A stretch of DNA of 64,000 nucleotides from Nematostella vectensis (Eukaryota; Cnidaria; Anthozoa; Actiniaria; Edwardsiidae). Positions 1 to 15,500 of the stretch are shown here, piece by piece (within the stretch, counting starts at the first letter, position 1; each line of letters opens with the position of its first letter). Made by a program: the position numbers and the translations under genes. The notes beneath the pieces are model-generated. The model made no database searches. It worked only from the letters and a program-made list of their open reading frames with translations, and was not told the origin of the DNA. The stretch is from positions 5,501,001 to 5,565,000 of the forward strand of contig NC_064042.1 of the NCBI RefSeq assembly GCF_932526225.1. Reading direction: 5' to 3'.

Positions 1-542
1 TTCCTGTGGTTGGCTGGAAGTTTAGGGAGACTAGGAAGAGCGATCCTAATCACAGGAAACCCGAAGAGATTGCGAGGTATTAATTTGTGCTTGCGACATG
101 GTGTAAAACAGCCTTCATAGTGCGACACGCAATACCAGTGACCACGAAGATAAAGATAGCCAAGCAGGCTGCGGGAATCAGTTTTGATTGACATCACACT
201 ACGTGTTTGATGTGCAGATAAGAGCATTTGTTTGGCACATTGGTTGGCTGGAGAAATTCCTGTAATTCTGATAGCACGTGGTCACGGTAGCGCGCTTAAC
301 ATTGTACGAGTGTAGAGATGCTGCCTCTCTCGGAGAACGGATTGTGGGCTCACAGACGAGCTGGAAATCGAGCCAAACCTCTACAAGACTTTAAATTTCT
401 CTTGGATTTCACGGGTCAACCCACGCACTTATAGCGTTCATACACAACATACAAAGGAGGGCTGCTAGCGAAAGCTTTACTAGTTTTGCGTACGAAACTT
501 TAACAATTCTGAGACAGGTAATATGCGAAGATAACAATAAAA
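1..542. other. 3' flank of the NPL gene, no gene recognised
   Basis: No exon with family resemblance was recognised on either strand. This stretch lies downstream of the NPL stop codon on the minus strand and probably contains its 3' UTR, but I did not see a clear minus-strand AATAAA signal. The phrase ggttggctgg occurs twice (near 9 and 243), suggesting a diverged repeat. Confidence 0.4.
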
Positions 543-3500
543 TCATTTGTGCCACTGAAAGAACCCAATGCCGCCCAGGTCACGCCTCAAGGCGTCTAAC
601 TCAGTGTCATCTAAAGGCATGATGGGAAGGCGAGGAGGACCGACATCTACCCCAAGCATGGAGAGCACGCTCTTGCAGCGGATTACACCGTCGCCACCTA
701 AACATATCAATGAATCACGTGATCATATTACCCTGGAAACCAGAGGCTCCGATAGTTTTTCGAGCGAAGCAAGACTTTTTCTTCGCGAGAGTTTTTCGAG
801 CGAAGCGAAGCTGACGCCGTCAGCCCATGTGATCCCCCGCCCCCGTAGCATGCTGGGAAAAGCGGGTATTCAGCCTCTGGAAGCCAGGGCACGTGATCAT
901 AGCGTTTGACCGGAATGACTCCTATATCAGGCGCGTACACAGCTGTTGTGCAGGGGTCGGGGTCAAAAGTGGGTCATTTCTTATTAAGGAATCTTCAAAT
1001 ACTATTCTTCATGTGATACCTATGACTGCCCACCCCCCCCCCTATCGAATCCTGGGTACGCGCCTGTATATCTCCACCAACACAGAAATCACGTGTGAGA
1101 TGTAAACATCAAACTTTATTTCGTGTTACTATTAAGGATGAAAGAGATAGAAGGATAACTTAATACTTATTTTCAATGAGAGGAATATCTTACCAAACTT
1201 GAAAAGGATCTTGACCAGAGCTTGTGATCGATCCTGCGAGAAAAAAAAATACGCATGACAATTCTATAAACACCCGCTGTTTGAAGTCGCGGGCTCATAA
1301 CTGACCATTTCTTTGCGTGCCGTCTCCATCTTTCCCTGTTTGAACGCTGTAATCATACGAGCATAAACGGGCGCCATATAGTTGTATGTCCTGAAATAAA
1401 AAATTACACAGTGAGTGTGAGCGTTTACAAAGCCGCGGAAACAATTAAACTTTACTTAAACGCTAAGGTGAGCTCCCTGTGGTTTCTCTGTCCAGTAACC
1501 TGGGTACCAGAGGTTCCCTTACCGCCGAAAATCCGAAGCGCGTCAAACGAACGCCGACGGGAACCGAGAGCGCGACAAACCAATGCCGACGGGAGGGCCT
1601 GGAAACGAAAAGCCTCTGGTACCCGACAGAGATGAATAACGTATACGCATGCGCGTACACAGGCTAAAATAACAGAACCGCAGTGTTAAGTCATTCGGGT
1701 TAAGTACAAGATATCGCTGTTTTATGAAGTTTGCAGCTTTATATCTATAAGTGTGCAAAAGAGGTTTGCTAATAAAGGAGTAATATATAATTTGTAAGAT
1801 TATAGCCTTGGGTTTGCTCTAGTCTACTAGCTAGCTCCCTTCACCAAGTAGTACACTGAAATTAGTCTCCTCTTTCGACAACTAGCACCCCTCCAAGGAA
1901 AATTTTGAATTATTTGCCACAAGTGAACATTTGGTGTTCTCTCAATGTTGACAAAACTAGTGATCACGTGATACTCACGAGCCAATAGCAGTGCGAGCAC
2001 CAACGCTGTAAGCACCGATTAGTAGCTATAAAGAGATGAAAAAAAACATCAACGAATAAGCCATGCTGATAGTAATATATAATAATAACGTGATGGTGAT
2101 TGGCGATGATGGTGATGATGATGATGATGATAATGATTATTATGATGATGGTGATGATAATGATGGCGATGATGATGATGAAGAGTACGATGATGACTAC
2201 GACAATGATGCTGGTGATGATACCATAATGAAGACGATGATTGCTGTCGTGGTGATGACAATACGTTAATGATGATGATGAAATAGAAGATCGTTTGCTT
2301 GTTGATGATGACGATGACGATGCGTTAGTGATGATGATGATAAAAAAGACGATTGCTGTCGTGTGTTGATGATGATAACGATAACGATACGTTAATGATG
2401 ATGATGATAAAAAAGCTGGTTGCTGTCGTGTGTTGATGATGATAATGACGATGGCGATGCGTTAAAGATGATAATAAGAGATAACAGGTCCATTATAACC
2501 ATGCCTCATCTGCTCCCCACATCATTTGGTACTTCCCATTTTTGTACCGAAGGCATCTGCTGAAATCGAAGAGGTCTGGGGACGAATATTTGATCCCCAC
2601 GAGGGATGGGATCTTTTCAGAAGCAGCCACAAGGAATTCCTCCATGGGAACTAATAACACAAAGCTCTCATTAGTTAAATACTCACACGAGACATTCGTT
2701 GCTCCCGGTGCATGCTAGTTAGGTACTCACACGAGACATTCGTGGCTCCCAGTGCATGCTAGTTAGGTACTCACACGAGACATTCGTGGCTCCAAGTGCA
2801 TGCTAGTTAGCTACTCACACGAGACATTCGTGGCTCCAAGTGCATGCTAGTTAGGTACTCACACGAGACATTCGTGGCTCCAAGTGCATGCTAGTTAGGT
2901 ACTCACACGAGACATTCGTGGCTCCCAGTGCATGATAGTTAGGTATTAACACAAGACATTCGTTGCTCCCGGTGCATGCTAGCTAGGTACTCACACGAGT
3001 CATTCGTGGCTCCCAGTGCATGCTAGTTAGGTACTCACACGAGACATTCGTGGCTCCCAGTGCATGCTAGTTAGGTACTCACACGAGACATTCGTGGCTC
3101 CCGGTGCATGCTAGCTAGGCACTCACACGTGACATTCGTGGCTCCCGGTGCATGCTAGTTAGCTAATCACACGAGACATTCGTGGCTCCAAGTGCATGTT
3201 AGTTAGCTACTCACACGAGACATTCGTGGCTCCAAGTGCATGCTAGTTAGCTACTCACACGAGACATTCGTGGCTCCAAGTGAATGCTAGTTAGGTACTC
3301 ACACGAGACATTGGTGGCTCCCAGTGCATGCTAGTTAGCTACTCACACGAGACATTCGTGGCTCCAAGTGCATGCTAGTTAGGTTCTCACACGAGACATT
3401 CGTGGCTCCCAGTGCATGCTAGTTAGCTACTCACACGAGACATTCGTGGCTCCAAGTGCATGCTAGTTAGGTACTCACACGAGACATTCGTGGCTCCCAG

Positions 3501-6500
3501 TGCATGCTAGTTTGCTACTCACACGTGACATTCGTGGCTCCCAGTGCATGCTAGTTAGGTACTCACACGAGACATTCGTGGCTCCCGGTGCATGCTAGCT
3601 AGGCACTCACACGTGACATTCGTGGCTCCCGGTGCATGCTAGTTAGCTAATCACACGAGACATTCGTGGCTCCAAGTGCATGTTAGTTAGCTACTCACAC
3701 GAGACATTCGTGGCTCCAAGTGCATGCTAGTTAGCTACTCACACGAGACATTCGTGGCTCCAAGTGCATGCTAGTTAGGTACTCACACGAGACATTGGTG
3801 GCTCCCAGTGCATGCTAGTTAGCTACTCACACGAGACATTCGTGGCTCCAAGTGCATGCTAGTTAGCTACTCACACGAGACATTCGTGGCTCCCAGTGCA
3901 TGCTAGTTAGGTACTCACACGAGACATTCGTGGCTCCAAGTGCATGCTAGTTAGCTACTCACACGAGACATTCGTGGCTCCAAGTGCATGCTAGTTAGGT
4001 TCTCACACGAGACATTCGTGGCTCCCAGTGCATGCTAGTTAGCTACTCACACGAGACATTCGTGGCTCCAAGTGCATGCTAGTTAGGTTCTCACACGTGA
4101 CATTCGTGGCTCCCAGTGCATGCTAGTTAGCTACTCACACGAGACATTCGTGGCTCCAAGTGCATGCTAGTTAGGTACTCACACGTGACATTTGTTGCTC
4201 CCGGTGCATGGTAGTATAAGAGGGGCGTGTCTGGGACGACTCTTCCAACTTCGGAAAGATACTGCACCAGGTTGTCTGATTAAAAATTAATAAAGTCACA
4301 GTAACTTGACGTTACAGCTGAAATGAGGATAAAACTTTACTTTTACCTCATTCTGCTTTTCTATCAAAATAGAAAAGTAAACAGATCAGATTATGGGAGT
4401 AAAAAATGCCATTTATAAATCCCTTATTTCGAACAAAAGCAAAGTATTCCTCATTTTGACAGTCCAGACAAGAGCCCATATAATTGATGAATTCATACAA
4501 TTGTAACTCCAGAGGAAGAGACATTGAGATTGTGGAAGGTCTGGATCTACTGCGAATAAAAACAAGTTAAACCCCCTTAGCAAAATACATCAAGACCCCC
4601 TGTGCGCCTGCAGTTCGTCGGTAGGGTTACCTATGCTGACTGGCCTTGGGTACACCGTTGGGGTTGATCCTATTGCATCTGCACCGATAGCTGCCGCATG
4701 GTTGGCCTAAAAATAGGTCAAGAGACAACCAGACATGCTGTATTACGTCATTTAAGACACCGTTCACGCGTATCCGTTTTCGTTTACAAACGCAATCTGT
4801 TTGTTTTGTTTTCAAAAGATTCGCGTCCACACGAAGCGTTTTTATATTGAAACGCAGAAACGATACAGATGCGATAACTGCACACTATTTTGCTTATTTA
4901 CATCGCAGCAAACGTCAACGTTTTCGATCATCGTTTGCGTTTTTTAAAGGAAAACGGATACGCGGGAACGACATACAATACCCAGTAAAACGAGACATCA
5001 ATCTCCATAGGTTAATTGATGCTAGTAACAGAAATACTTTAACTAAACAATATTGTCAAAATAGTTTTTTTTCTCGATGGTACAAGTTTTTCATAAGTAT
5101 GGCGTGACAAGAAAGACTACAGTCAAGCTGTATTTGGTCTGCGTATGCAGATGAATCAGAGGGGGGGGGGGCAAGGACTTATACTTCTTAATCAAAGTTT
5201 CTAAAAATTGGAGGGGCAAGGGTACACTCGTTCCACCCAGTGGAATCGTATTAAAACAAGGTTACAATCAGCGGCGGATCTAGGGGCGGGCCGATCGGGC
5301 CCTGCCCCCCCTATATTCAGATTCCGCCCCTCCCTTTCTTGAGACCCTTACTTCGGCCACCCTTTTTTGAACCCCAGGATGCGCCCCTGACAAAGGCATG
5401 TTTTACGTCTCTGTGAACCAGGGGCGGCGGAAGGGGAGGGGCCGCGCCCCCCCTACTTTTCTGAGCGGATGTTTCTTTATATATTAACGTCTTTTTAATC
5501 TAACGGGTTTCAAGCGGTATACATGCAACCGACAACAAATTTGTTGAACAGTTTAAAATCTCAGCGTTCTTATAAATAGGATATGGAACCACCACCCATC
5601 CCTTCCCCCTAAAACCATTAACCACCCCTCCCCCTGGAACCACTACCCACCCCTCCCCCTGGAACCACTACCCACCCCTCCCCCACTCGCCGCCCCTGCT
5701 GTGAACACGCTTAAAACATGCCATTTCAGTTTTGTTTTGCGAATTATTTTCATTTAAAAGACCGTTTCGACGAGTCCCTTACCAGTTCTTGTGTGTCTCT
5801 CAGATTCCCTGTTCCGACGTTGATAATGATGTGCTTCAAACTGATGAGAAAATATCATGTAGAATTCACATAAGAATAACTGAAAGCCTTGCCAGGCTCG
5901 TTTACAGGGTTAAACGAGGGGCGTGCACAGTCATAGGAGTCATATGAAAGAGAATAGTATTTGAAGATTCCTTAATAAGGAATGACCCACTTTTTGGCCG
6001 CCAAAAAGTGCGTGGGGTGCGCGCAACCTGTGCACCCCCCTGTATACGCGCCTGCTTAAAATCCCTACTAATACTACTAGCTACAGAACTTACAACATCC
6101 ATACGATTAGCTATACAGACCTGACAACATCCATAAAATTAGCTATACAGACCTGATAACATCCATACGATTAGCTATACAGACCTGACAACATCAATAC
6201 GATTAGCTATACAGACCTGACAACATCCATACGATTAGCTATACAGACCTGATAACATCCATACGATTAGCTATACAGACCTGACAACATCTATACGATT
6301 AGCTATACAGACCTGACAACATCCATACGATTAGCTATACAGACCTTACAACATCCATTCGATTAGCTATACAGACCTGACAACATCCATACGATTAGCT
6401 ATACAGACCTTACAACATCCATACGATTAGCTATACAGACCTGACAACATCCATACGATTAGCTATACAGACCTGACAACATCCATACGATTAGCTATAC

Positions 6501-9500
6501 AGACCTTACAACATCCATACGATTAGCTATACAGAACTTACAACATCCATACGATTAGCTATACAGACCTGACAACATCCATACGATTAGCTATACAGAC
6601 CTGACAACATCCATACGATTAGCTATACAGACCTGACAACATCCATACGATTAGCTATACAGACCTGACAACATCCATACGATTAGCTATACAGACCTGA
6701 CAACATCCATACGATTAGCTATACAGACCTGACAACATCCATACGATTAGCTATACAGACCTGACAACATCCATACGATTAGCTATACAGACCTTACAAC
6801 ATCCATAAGATTAGCTATACAGACCTGACAACATCCATACGATTAGCTATACAGATCTTACAACATCCATACGATTAGCTATACAGACCTTACAACATCC
6901 ATACGATTAGCAATACAGACCTGACAACATCCATACGATTAGCTATACAGAACTTACAACATCCATACGATTAGCTATACAGACCTGACAACATCCATAC
7001 GATTAGCTATATAGACCTTACAACATCCATACGATTAGCTATACAGACCTGACAACATCCATACGATTAGCTATACAGACCTGACAACATCCATACGATT
7101 AGCTATACAGACCTGACAACATCCATACGATTAGCTATACAGACCTGACAACATCCATACGATTAGCTATACAGACCTGACAACATCCATACGATTAGCT
7201 ATACAGACCTGACAACATCCATACGATTAGCTATACAGACCTGACAACATCCATACGATTAGCTATACAGACCTGACAACATCCATACGATTAGCTATAC
7301 AGACCTGACAACATCCATACGATTAGCTACACAGACCTGACAACATCCATACGATTGGCTATACAGACCTGACAACATCCATACGATTAGCTATACAGAC
7401 CTGACAACATCCATACGATTAGCTATACAGACCTTACAACATCCATACGATTAGCTATACAGACCTGACAACATCCATACAATTAGCTATACAGACCTGA
7501 CAACATCCATACGATTAGCTATACAGACCTTACAACATCCATACGATTAGCTATACAAACCTGACAACATCCATACGATTAGCTATACAGACCTTACAGC
7601 ATCCATACGATTAGCTATACAGACCTGACAACATCCATACGATTAGCTATACAGACCTGACAACATCCATGCGATTAACTATACAGATCTTACAACATCC
7701 ATACGATTAGCTATACAGACCTTACAGCATCCATACGATTAGCTATACAGACCTGACAACATCCATACGACTAGCTATACAGACCTGACAACATCCATAC
7801 GATTAGCTATACAGACCTTACAACATCCATACGATTAGCTATACAGACCTTACAACATCCATACGATTAGCTATACAGACCTTACAACATCCATACGATT
7901 AGCTATACAGACCTGACAACATCCATACGATTAGCTATACAGACCTTACAACATCCATACGATTAGCTATACAGACCTGACAACATCCATACGATTAGCT
8001 ATACAGACCTTACAACATCCATACGATTAGCTATACAGACCTTACAACATCCATACGATTAGCTATACAGACCTTACAGCATCCATACGATTAGCTATAC
8101 AGACCTGACAACATCCATACGATTAGCTATACAGACCTGACAACATCCATACGATTAGCTATACAAACCTGACAACATCCATACGATTAGCTATACAGAC
8201 CTGACAACATCCATACGATTAGCTATACAGACCTGACAACATCCATACGATTAGCTATACAGACCTGACAACATCCATACGATTAGCTATACAGACTTGA
8301 CAACATCCATACGATTAGCTATACAGACCTGACAACATCCATACGATTAGCTATACAGACCTTACAACATCCATACGATTAGCTATACAGACCTTACAAC
8401 ATCCAGACGATTAGCTATACAGACCTTACAACATCCATACGATTAGCTATACAGACCTTACAGCATCCATACGATTAGCTATACAGACCTGACAACATCC
8501 ATACGATTAGCTATACAGACCTGACAACATCCATGCGATTAACTATACAGATCTTACAACATCCATACGATTAGCTATACAGACCTTACAGCATCCATAC
8601 GATTAGCTATACAGACCTGACAACATCCATACGATTAGCTATACAGACCTGACAACATCCATACGATTAGCTATACAGACCTTACAACATCCATACGATT
8701 AGCTATACAGACCTGACAACATCCATACGATTAGCTATACAGACCTTACAACATCCATACGATTAGCTATACAGACCTGACAACATCCATACGATTAGCT
8801 ATACAGACCTTACAACATCCATACGATTAGCTATACAGACCTGACAACATCCATACGATTAGCTATACAGACCTTACAACATCCATACGATTAGCTATAC
8901 AGACCTTACAACATCCATACGATTAGCTATACAGACCTTACAGCATCCATACGATTAGCTATACAGACCTGACAACATCCATACGATTAGCTATACAGAC
9001 CTTACAACATCCATACGATTAGCTATACAGACCTTACAACATCCATACGATTAGCTATACAGACCTGACAACATCCATACGATTAGCTATACAGACCTTA
9101 CAGCATCCATACGATTAGCTATACAGACCTGACAACATCCATACGATTAGCTATACAGACCTGACAACATCCATACGATTAGCTATACAGACCTTACAAC
9201 ATCCATACGATTAGCTATACAGACCTGACAACATCCATACGATTAGCTATACAGACCTTACAACATCCATACGATTAGCTATACAGACCTGACAACATCC
9301 ATACGATTAGCTATACAGACCTTACAACATCCATACGATTAGCTATACAGACCTTACAACATCCATACGATTAGCTATACAGACCTGACAACATCCATAC
9401 GATTAGCTATACAGACCTTACAACATCCATACGATTAGCTATACAGACCTTACAACATCCATACGATTAGCTATACAGACCTTACAGCATCCATACGATT

Positions 9501-12500
9501 AGCTATACAGACCTGACAACATCCATACGATTAGCTATACAGACCTTACAACATCCATACGATTAGCTATACAGACCTTACAACATCCATACGATTAGCT
9601 ATACAGACCTGACAACATCCATACGATTAGCTATACAGACCTTACAGCATCCATACGATTAGCTATACAGACCTGACAACATCCATACGATTAGCTATAC
9701 AGACCTGACAACATCCATACGATTAGCTATACAGACCTTACAACATCCATACGATTAGCTATACAGACCTGACAACATCCATACGATTAGCTATACAGAC
9801 CTTACAACATCCATACGATTAGCTATACAGACCTTACAACATCCATACGATTAGCTATACAGACCTTACAACATCCATACGATTAGCTATACAGACCTGA
9901 CAACATCTATACGATTAGCTATACAGACCTGGCAATATACACAGAATTAACTACAGACCTTACAATACAACCCAACGATTAGATAAACAGACCTTACAAA
10001 ATACATACTTCTCCCGATATATCGGACTTTTAAGTGGAACCAACAGTTTGTTCCCGAGTGTTATAGGAGATAAAAATGCATTACTCGAGGGTAGTTGTTT
10101 AATTTGGTCTCAAATCTCAAATGTGTGTCTAGAAAATAGCTATGGAAAGGCAAGTTAGAGACAATATGTCAAGGCCTGCCTGCACTGCAATAGTGTCAAA
10201 ACCCCGATGATTTTCACTCTACATTTCAGCAAGCTGTGCGAGGCGTAACCGACTAATACCGCATTCACACCAGCACCTAAACCAGTTTAAAGGTGGTTTA
10301 ATTAAACTTGTTTAAATCTCAACCTCCCAAAAGTGGACAGAACCAAGAACAAAACTGAATAGACTGTGCTGTACATGTTACTAAGTGATCATTTAGCTAG
10401 TTAGAATTCAACACAATGAGAAACTTGGCAAGTTATCACGCAAAGAAAAACCTTGTTATTAACTTAACATGGTTTTGGTGTGAATGCAGCATAAGACAGG
10501 GCTGGGATTCTGGTTATTGCCTCCCCGTTAATGCGCGGGTACCTCAGGTTCGTTTGTGTTGTACAGTTCGCTAGAAAGCGGTGATGGGGCCGAAATCTCC
10601 AGCTTAGCCGTAAAGCTTAAAGCCGCATTGTCACCAGTTTACTGGTTACCTAACAATATCCGATGATTTTTAACGGAAAACGCGAAAAATATTTCAAATA
10701 TTGAAAGCAGTGTGTCTATTGGAAGTTTCTTCGAGGATGTGATTGATAATTTAGAGCGGATGGCCTGTTAAATATTTCGGATTCTAATAGATTCTTTTGT
10801 CTTTTAACGGTTGAGGTTTCCGTCGGACCTCCGGAAGTAAACTGGTGACAATGCGGCTTTAATACTGCCATACGGCGTTTCAGCGTATGTCTGGAAGTAT
10901 GGTCTATTTTTTTTTTCTATCTGATCTGGATGAGGTTCGATCCTCGACCAATAGACTCCCCTTTTTTTCCGTTTTTTTTCTTTTCTATCACTTGTACTTG
11001 CACCTTTTCATGGCGCCCACCCCTTGCTACCAGATAGACAGATAGTTTATGATTTAATATCAAAAAACGATAGTAACGAGTACATTTCATCAAGTCCCTG
11101 CTATCTACTTATATCCCACGAGCCCCTGCGATATTACTTCTATCCCACGAGCCCCTGCGATATTACTTTTATCCCACGAGCCCCTGCGATGTACTTATAT
11201 CCCACAAGTCCCTGCGATCTACTTATATCCCACAAGCACCTGCGATCTACTTATATCCCACAAGCCCCTGCGATATTACTTTTATCCCACGAGCCCCTGC
11301 GATGTACTTATATCCCACAAGTCCCTGCGATCTACTTCTTTCCCACAAGCACCTGCGATCTACTTCTATCCCACAAGCCCCTGCGATATTACTTCTATCC
11401 CACAAGCCCCTGCGATTAACTTATATCCCACAAGCCCCGATCTACTTATATCCCACAAGCCCCTACGATCTACTTATACCCCACAAGCCCCTGCGTTCTA
11501 TATCCCGTATGCACCCCTTACCGTCCTTTGCCTTCGTACACCCATGCACTGGCCACCGCTTTACGCTCCTCGACTGTAAGAGACATTCCCTCGCCAGTAG
11601 CACCGCAAACTAAATCAAAGCATACATTTTATTCAATTTATGCGAATTAAACAAAATATTCTTTACACCTTGAAAACACCTTAACTATACTAACGCGCGA
11701 AAGGGTGAAACCTTTTGCTTGCACGGTATGCACTTGTAAAACGGGCTCTCCCTAGGCCACATGAACGCGTGGCTACTCACCCCAGACCCCTTGTACTCCT
11801 TGGTCGAGCAGCAACTGGATGTACTTTGAAATAACATCGAGCTTCAGGTCACTAGGGAGAGTACAGACCTTGATCAGCGACACATTTTGTTCGACTCAAG
11901 AAACACACGAAAAAAAACATACGTGCATATTTATAAGTATATTTTATGACGTTTCGTGTCCTTTCGATCTATCTATTTGGTTAGGATTTTTTGGGGGTAT
12001 CATTTTATTGACGAGACGGATTTTATTGGGAGAGGGAAAGGGATTGAAGCTAATGAGTTGAAGTTATCTTCGGCAGTTGGCTTCAGGCGCGTACAAAAGT
12101 GGGCGCGCAACCCCCCTCCCCCCCCTTTGGCATATCAAGAAAATTTAGCCAAAAATTGTCGTTTTTCCCAGACGCGGTCACTTCCATATAAAGAAATTAA
12201 TATACTCCTTATTTGGAAAACCTGGACGATTCTTGTCATTTTTAAGGTTGCCGTACCGCAGGTGCTTCGCAAACTTTATAAATTGTATTCAGAAGAGAAA
12301 AACAGTGACCGTGACCATTTTTAGTGAATGGAGAAAGCCTCTGAAAAGAAACTAAAATTCCTCGGTACCAGACCCCTAAAACGACAACGGTTTCTTCATA
12401 TGGGTCAAAAAGTGTGTCATTTTAAATACTATGCTTTTTCCATATGACACATATGACTGCGCACCTCCTCCCCCTTATTTTTTTCTTTCAGCATCTTTCA

Positions 12501-15500
12501 CTCCTAGCCTGCCTATATATTTAATATCATAAACAGACGGGGTCGATAGTTACGAGTACATTCTATTGACGACACGGATTTTATTGGGGGAGTGGATTTG
12601 GGATTGAAGGTAGTTATTTTCGGTCAGTTTTCACATGTAAACACACGTTTACATGACGAACAGCCAAAAACTAACCCCAGGCAAAGGACCATGATATAAG
12701 AGAACGAATCCCCGTGGCCCATGATGTCGTCCTTGAAAGCGATTTTTAGATTTCGCGAGCTTGTCAATCATAGCATCTATATATGGTTCGTCGCGTCATA
12801 TTTGGTGATGGGCACCTCGCGAGCTAGAGTACATTTTCATACAAAAACTTTTTCCCTCTGCACTTTTTACTTTGTTCGCTACCTGTTTTTATCCTTTTAG
12901 CTGCTCCCATAGCTCATGATCACAATGCTACTCGTAGGGTGGTGGTGGTCTGATGTTAAGTTATCTTAACACATTGACCCCTCAACCGGCCTGTACCGGC
13001 TTTGGGAAGTACCCACAACCCAAAAAAATCATAAATGCAAACTAAACACAACAAGATGAAGATACTCAGGCATCAGTCTAAGGGATAAATGGTCTTGAAG
13101 ATATGCATCCAACCAAGGTGTTGGCAACTACTCTTAAGCCAAATAATAGCACAGGTTCTTTGACAAATTTCAAATCGAACAAGGAAAGAAAAGCAGAATC
13201 ACCCCTCTCAATAAAACGCTCAAAATAAAACACAAGGGAGACAGATCAGCAAACACAGCTCAGGACACAAATAGATAATAGTACATTTCCATGGCCTCAA
13301 GACACAATGTCCACTTCTTCAAGGCTTGTAAAACCACGAAGATGCCTTTACGTATTGCAAAGAATTCTGGGAGATCCAGGGAAAAATTCACGAGAGGAGG
13401 GCCAGTCAACACTCCTCTCCCCAAAGTCAGATGGTTTTTTATAAGTCTTTTCACCCCGAAGCCAAACAAATCAATTCCAGCTCATACAGACCCAGAATAG
13501 CAGTGTAAACAATTTTGGAATCAATTTCATTCAGAAAAGACAGCATTTAGGAGAGCTGTGGTGATTCATTAGAAAATTATTTTCTCATCCAGGCAAAGTC
13601 AAACAAGAAAAAATCATCATGAATCCACCTTTGCTTGCAAATATCCATAAGCAAAGCACTCAATTATGCCCCAATAGAGTTCATGATGTCCTGAGACACT
13701 CTCCTAATATGCTCATAACTGTATTTTTGATGAAAAATACAAGCAACCATCAACTTGTGCTTGCTTCAGCACAACGACGAGGGATTAAAAGTGGGGACCG
13801 CAAAGCACTGTTGGAAAGCTTGAATACCGCTGACTAGGTACAGCTGTGTTTGACTTTGACGGGCTGTATAAAACTCAGAATAGGGGGGAGGTATCTGTTT
13901 TCAGTCTGTTTTTTGTAAATTCAGCTCCAAAAATAGCCAGGAGTCAATGGGTTAATGTTTTTTTAATTCCCGTCTCCTCGACGGGAAGATGTCGAGGAGA
14001 CGGCGAATTTGAAGTTTATTCAAGATGCAGACTCCTAAAAAGTTCTTTATCTCTTCAATTCGGTGGATAGAATCCTAGGCATTTTTAGAATCTATGTTAT
14101 GTTTTTTTAAATAAAAGAAGGCTCTTTGATCTTTAATATTTTTAAATGAATGAACTTCAATTTTTCATGCAAATTTTAAAAAAATCATGTCACTCAAGAA
14201 ACCCTTGTCACTGAAATGAAGATTTACTTCATTATAAAGACTTGAAATCTTTTATTTGTGAAATATATGTTTTAATAACCACAATATCGGTGTTACACGG
14301 GAAAGGCCCATTTTTGGACAACCGCCTTTTATCATTGAACAAAAAAACAGAATTGCCGGTTTGTTCCACTGATTGTAAACACAGATTTCTGATTGATTGT
14401 TGTTTTATATTGCGAATCAGCTTTGAAAACGTTTATTGGGATTCGTTTTTTTTTTTACATCATGGTCTCTTGCTCTTGTCTCTTGGTTGCGCAGTCATAG
14501 GTATCATATGGAAAATGCATAATATTTGAAGATTCCCTAATAAGGAATGACCCACTTTTGGCCGCCAAGGGAGAGTGCGCTGTGTACCCCCTGTTTACGC
14601 GCCTGAACCCGAGAATTGCGAAGACATACGGGTCGACTCGGCTCATATAAAGTAAAACAAATTTTGACCCGGGTTAGGCCGCTAGCCCGGATTCGCGCTC
14701 AACCCGGGATCATGTAAAGATACCGTTAGTCACGTTAGTCACGGGTCACGTATTTGATTATTTTTTCTAGAGATTCTTGCTTGCTCCAATCTTTTTTTTT
14801 GGAGATTTTTTTGCCTTCAGATAAGATATTAACGGTCTTATTAAAGGGTATCTCAGCGGCGTAGCCAGGATTTTTAATAGGAGGGGGGCCAAAAGAGACT
14901 TTCAAGGCATTTTGTTCTGTATTTTAGATAATGTCTCATACATTTACTGTATTTTTGGCTGTTACGTTAGATACGTCCCTGTATCTTTACATAATACCGG
15001 GTTAGGATCGCGTGTTTACATGAGACATTTGACGAACGTGGCAGATTTACATCCGAGGCAACCCCATCAGAGAAACGGGTTGCCCCGGGATGAAAATTGC
15101 TCCGATTATAGAAGGGTTTACGAGGTGTGTGAGAATATACAAACGGTTCGACGCACCGGCGAAAATTATATTAAATATAGGAACGTATTTCCCATATACG
15201 ACAAGCCGGGATTTGTGTTATCACCTATAATATACATTGAAAAATACCTTATTCTTCATATGAGTTTTAGTCGAGCACGACGGAAAGATACTGAAGAAGA
15301 GGGTTGCGATATTTTCGATGAATGAGGCAGCTCATCTAAAGCTATTGTGAATGATGTGACCCCAGGGCCCAGGGTGTTGCTTAAATTATCCTGATACGCT
15401 AGATAACCAGAAACAAAGTGTAGATGTTTACGTACATGTGGGGATATGTGAGATATCGTCCCACAAGCGAATAATTACTCACCCATTTTGATCAAAAGGA

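Noticed and set aside
568-909. Plus-strand open frame of 113 codons
   Set aside because: Antisense shadow of the last NPL exon (543-697, minus), which has family-level similarity and correct splice phase.
4380-4570. Minus-strand open frame after a good-looking acceptor (ttcgcag) in the intron between NPL exons 6 and 7
   Set aside because: Its translation has no resemblance to the lyase family, and the exon at 4183-4275 fits the family and the phase on both sides.
2672-9935. CRISPR array
   Set aside because: The 44-bp and 32-bp units are strictly head-to-tail with no unique spacers, and the genome is eukaryotic.
11024-11613. Open frames with repeated CYLYPTSPCD-like motifs
   Set aside because: Translations of the 28-bp tandem repeat. 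The real coding sequence here is the minus-strand NPL exon at 11522-11609.
13291-13837. Two open frames of about 70 codons in the piggyBac-like element (and their copies near 43376-43923)
   Set aside because: Present in both copies through common descent. No transposase motif, and too short to call coding.
14912-15325. 137-codon open frame on the plus strand
   Set aside because: No recognisable domain, inside an NPL intron on the opposite strand. Parts share text with a nearby inverted segment (14640-14720), suggesting repeat origin.
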